From positions 1 through 64,000 of the forward strand of contig NZ_BSQG01000012.1 in NCBI RefSeq assembly GCF_030268225.1: a stretch of 64,000 bases of DNA, in the 5' to 3' direction. The stretch's first letter is position 1. Each line of letters begins with the position of its first letter. Shown one piece after another: positions 61,518 to 64,000 of this stretch. The position numbers and the translations under genes were made by a program. The notes below the pieces were generated by a model, which was given only the letters and a program-made list of their open reading frames with translations, did not search any database and was not told the DNA's origin. Source of the DNA: Nocardiopsis ansamitocini. Its GTDB lineage: Bacteria; Actinomycetota; Actinomycetes; Streptosporangiales; Streptosporangiaceae.

Positions 61518-63029
61518 TCAGCCGCCGACGGTGGCGTTCTCGATGAAGATGCGGTTGAAGCCGGGGCCGGTCGGCATGCCCCGGACGCCTTCAGCGATCA
61601 GGTCGAGGCCGTCGCCGAGCCCCCACACCACGTAGCCGCCCTCATCGGCGACCGTGCTCTGGAGCGCACCCAGAAGTTCGCCGCGTCGTGCGTCGTCCGC
61701 GGTGGCCAGGGCCTCCTGGAAGTCGGCGTCGAAGTCGGCGTCGGTCCAGCCCGTCTCGTTGATGGGCCCCTCGGAGAGCAGCGCCATGCGGGCGAAGTCC
61801 ACGAACCCGCTGCCGCCGAGGCTGTTGAGATAGAACGGTTCGACGTTCCAGACCTCGGTCCAGTAGGTGTCGGGCGGGTGGACCTCGACGGTGACGTCGA
61901 TGCCGGCCTCGCCCAGTTGTTCGGCGGCGAGGGTGGCGGCCTCCTCCATCCCGGGATAGGAGTTGGTGGTGGTCAGGGTCAGTTCGATGCCGTCCGCGCG
62001 GCCGGACTCCTCCAGCAGGCGCTCGGCCTCGGCGAGGTCGCGGCGGACGGGGGCCGCGTCGGGCGACGTCGGCTCGTTGGGTGAAAGGACGTCGGTGCCG
62101 GGCTCCCCGAAACCGAGGAATACGGTCTGCACCAGTTGGTCGCGGTCCAGCGCCAGTTTCACCGCACGGCGCACGTCGGGGTCGTCGAAGGGCTCGGTCC
62201 GGGTGTCCATGACCAGGGGATAGTTGACGGCTCCGGGACGGCGCAGCACCGTGAAGCCGTCCTGTTCCTCGTACCGGCTCGCTGTGGCGGGGCTGATGCT
62301 CCCGGCGGCGTCGGCCTGCCCGGAGGCGACCGCTTCCGCCCGGGTCTGGGCGTCGGGCATGGCCAGGATCTCCAGGCGTTCGACACCCGGAGTGCTCCCC
62401 CACCACGCGTCGTTCCGGGTGAGGACGGCAGTGGTGTCGTCACCCTCGCCCGTGTCGGTGAAGGGGCCCGATCCGGGGACGGGGTCGCCGGTGAAGTCGT
62501 CGCTGCCCTCGGGGACGACGAAGGTGAGGGAGGCGACCGCCGAGGCGAACTCCGCATAGGGACCCTTGGTGACCAGGTCGAGGGTGTGCTCTCCGGTGGT
62601 CGCGGAGGCATCGAGGTCGAACATGGAGAGCCGGCCGTTGTTCTCCGCGCCCTTGCCCTGGATGCGACGCAGCGAGAACAGGACGTCCTCGGCGGTGACG
62701 GGGGTTCCGTCACTGAACACAGCGTCGTCGCGCAGGGTCACCGCCCAGGTCGTGAGGTCCTCGGAGTCCCAGGACACGGCCAGCCTCGGCTGGATCCCGC
62801 CGTTCTCGTCGGGGTAGGTCAGCACGTCGTAGAGCATTGCGAAACGGGTGTAGTCGGACTCGTTGCCGACGCGGCCGTGGGGATCCGTGGCGGTGGCCGC
62901 CGGGGCTCCGACCGCGGCGTAGCGCAAGGCGGGGACGTCAGCCGAGCTGTCGGCAGTGTTCGCGCAGCCCGCCCCCAGCAGTAGGAGGGCCGAGGCGGCT
63001 GCGGCGACATGTCGGCGAGGTGTGTTCAT
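61518..63029 (-). CDS. Solute-binding lipoprotein of the peptide/nickel ABC family (SBP_bac_5)
   Basis: This 503-residue lipoprotein (lipobox ALLLLGAGCANT) shows family-5 binding-protein features: GNESDYTRFAMLYDVLTYPD, LAVSWDSEDLTTWAVTLRDD, AVFSDGTPVTAEDVLFSLRR, VRRAVKLALDRDQLV, and GIDVTVEVHPPDTYW. Members bind oligopeptides, nickel chelates or other small molecules. It lies just downstream of a P450-ferredoxin pair and could import that pathway's substrate. Start ATG at 63029 with AGAAGAG upstream. Confidence 0.95.
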   Translation of the reverse strand: MNTPRRHVAAAASALLLLGAGCANTADSSADVPALRYAAVGAPAATATDPHGRVGNESDYTRFAMLYDVLTYPDENGGIQPRLAVSWDSEDLTTWAVTLRDDAVFSDGTPVTAEDVLFSLRRIQGKGAENNGRLSMFDLDASATTGEHTLDLVTKGPYAEFASAVASLTFVVPEGSDDFTGDPVPGSGPFTDTGEGDDTTAVLTRNDAWWGSTPGVERLEILAMPDAQTRAEAVASGQADAAGSISPATASRYEEQDGFTVLRRPGAVNYPLVMDTRTEPFDDPDVRRAVKLALDRDQLVQTVFLGFGEPGTDVLSPNEPTSPDAAPVRRDLAEAERLLEESGRADGIELTLTTTNSYPGMEEAATLAAEQLGEAGIDVTVEVHPPDTYWTEVWNVEPFYLNSLGGSGFVDFARMALLSEGPINETGWTDADFDADFQEALATADDARRGELLGALQSTVADEGGYVVWGLGDGLDLIAEGVRGMPTGPGFNRIFIENATVGG

Positions 63030-63054
63030 CGGTGGCGTGTTCTCTTCTCGGGGT

Positions 63055-63285
63055 CTACTCGGTGATGGGACGTGCGCGAGGGAGGTCGCCGTGCAGGGCG
63101 ATCGCTCCCGATGGGCACAGGTCGGCCGCCAGGCGCGCCTGGGACAGCGCCTCAACGGGAGGGTTGGGGATCAGGAGAACGGCGAGCCCGTCGTCGTCCT
63201 GGTCGAACAGGGTGGGCGCAGTGCGCGCGCACTGGCCGGCGCCCGTGCACCTCGCACGGTCGGCACGGAGTCGGGGCGCGTTCAC
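63055..63285 (-). CDS. 3Fe-4S ferredoxin, P450 partner
   Basis: This 76-residue ferredoxin has the single-cluster Cys pattern: RCTGAGQCARTAPTLFDQDD followed by DLCPSGAI. Three Cys (C-x5-C ... CP) fit a [3Fe-4S] ferredoxin of the kind encoded beside actinomycete P450s, to which it passes electrons. It starts at a GTG that overlaps the P450 stop (GTGA), so the two are co-translated. Confidence 0.92.
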   Translation of the reverse strand: MNAPRLRADRARCTGAGQCARTAPTLFDQDDDGLAVLLIPNPPVEALSQARLAADLCPSGAIALHGDLPRARPITE

Positions 63286-64000
63286 CAGGAGACCCGGACC
63301 TGTTCGAGGCCGAAGATGGCGGAGGTGTCCTTGAGCGGAAGTTCCTCGAAGGGTTCCGTGAGGGCGAGGGCGGGTGCTCCGTCCGTGAGAACCCGCAGTG
63401 CGATCTCCAGTTCGAGGCGACCGAGGTTCTGACCGATGCACTGGTGCACTCCGTAACCGAAGGCGACGTGGTGGCGCTCGGGGCGGTCGATGTCGAAGAC
63501 GTGGGGGTCGGCGAAGGCGGCCGGGTCGTGGTTGGCCGCGCCCAACAGTGGGATGAAGGCATCGCCCGCGGGGATGGTGGCCCCCTCCAGCTCGATGTCG
63601 GCGGTGGCCACGCGCAGGGTGATGGTGTCGGCCACCGAAAGGTAGCGCAGGAGCTCGTCGACCGCCGCGGGCCAGCGGCCGGGGTCGTCGCGCAGCTTCG
63701 CCAGCTGGTCGGGGTGGCGCAGGAGGGCGACCGCGGCCAGGGGGATCATGTTGCGCGAGGTCTCGTGTCCGGCGTTGAGGGTGATGCCGATCTGGGAGAG
63801 CAACGAGGATCGGGTGATCTCCCCCCGCTCCAGCGGTCCGAGGGCCAGCCGGCTGATCAGGTCGTCGCAGGGGTTGGCCGTCTTGTCGTCGACAAGCCGG
63901 TTGATCAGCGCGAACAGGTCGTTCAGGGCCGCACCGACCTGTTCGGCGGTACTGGAGCGCGCACCGGTGACGGTGGTGATGGAACGGAAGAACTCAAGGT
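63282..64000 (-). CDS. Cytochrome P450, C-terminal part (runs off the window)
   Basis: About 239 residues are visible and the frame is open to base 64000. The I-helix GITLNAGHETSRN (AGxxT type), the ExxR helix DELLRYLSVAD and the haem motif AFGYGVHQCIGQNLG are present, with the usual helix after the Cys (LGRLELEIALRVLTD). The N-terminal half lies outside. It is the first readable gene of a P450-ferredoxin unit upstream of an ABC importer. Substrate unknown; no link to the NRPS cluster is suggested by position. Confidence 0.95.
   Translation of the reverse strand, partial: LEFFRSITTVTGARSSTAEQVGAALNDLFALINRLVDDKTANPCDDLISRLALGPLERGEITRSSLLSQIGITLNAGHETSRNMIPLAAVALLRHPDQLAKLRDDPGRWPAAVDELLRYLSVADTITLRVATADIELEGATIPAGDAFIPLLGAANHDPAAFADPHVFDIDRPERHHVAFGYGVHQCIGQNLGRLELEIALRVLTDGAPALALTEPFEELPLKDTSAIFGLEQVRVSW

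Noticed and set aside
1-64000. tRNA, rRNA, insertion sequences, integrase or attachment sites
   Set aside because: None recognised on either strand by reading; no transposase motif or tRNA-like cloverleaf was found.

Overview
The window is a chromosomal segment from a high-GC actinomycete. The codon use, frequent GTG starts with GGAGG-type ribosome sites, Tat and lipoprotein signals and the mix of NRPS, P450 and Dyp-peroxidase genes fit a Nocardiopsis/Streptomonospora-like organism. That genus guess is inference. All motif readings were made by eye; no search was run.

Region 1 (264-31803, all minus strand) is a biosynthetic gene cluster for an acylated non-ribosomal peptide. Reading with transcription it holds: a C / broken-A / PCP protein; a broken-C / A / PCP protein with a valine-like code; a P450; a thioesterase with Cys in place of the nucleophilic Ser; a free-standing C domain; an isochorismatase-like hydrolase; HypE and HypF homologues; a divergent SHMT-like PLP enzyme; a class-I amidotransferase; a FAAL-ACP-C-(dead A)-PCP loading protein; a LuxR/LAL activator; MbtH; a C-A-PCP protein with a serine-like code; two paralogous Fe(II)/2-oxoglutarate dioxygenases; a second SHMT with the Thr-for-Tyr change expected of alpha-methylserine synthases; and a terminal broken-C / A protein without a carrier. 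Most neighbours overlap by ATGA or GTGA. The outstanding feature is the HypE/HypF pair, which makes the cyanide ligand of NiFe hydrogenases, placed inside an NRPS operon with no hydrogenase gene in view. Several NRPS domains are dead or reduced to stubs, so carrier proteins without a cis A domain must be loaded in trans.

Region 2 (31804-32420) is a very GC-rich gap with a perfect 20-bp hairpin, then a TTGACA/TAACCT promoter with a GTCTAGAC operator at the expected start of transcription.

Region 3 (32421-40827, plus strand) is a tightly coupled seven-gene catabolic operon: two double-hotdog MaoC-type proteins, an MHS-family transporter, a thiamine-diphosphate enzyme, a CaiB/BaiF CoA-transferase, a HutC-type GntR regulator and an FGGY kinase. 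It probably imports and breaks down a small carboxylic acid through CoA thioesters. The substrate is not identifiable by eye.

Region 4 (40828-51343) holds a small Sel1-repeat gene, an 11-residue-repeat protein gene that appears frameshifted, a PepSY membrane protein, a copC / PCuAC / Dyp-peroxidase operon, a second PCuAC gene with an altered metal ligand, and three small secreted proteins of which two are tandem paralogues. Region 5 (51344-57815) holds a GPP34 protein, an ABC-2 exporter pair, an SDR, a Baeyer-Villiger-type monooxygenase and an aldo/keto reductase. Region 6 (58195-64000, minus strand) is a P450 plus 3Fe-4S ferredoxin, followed by a peptide/nickel-type ABC importer with a fused double ATPase.
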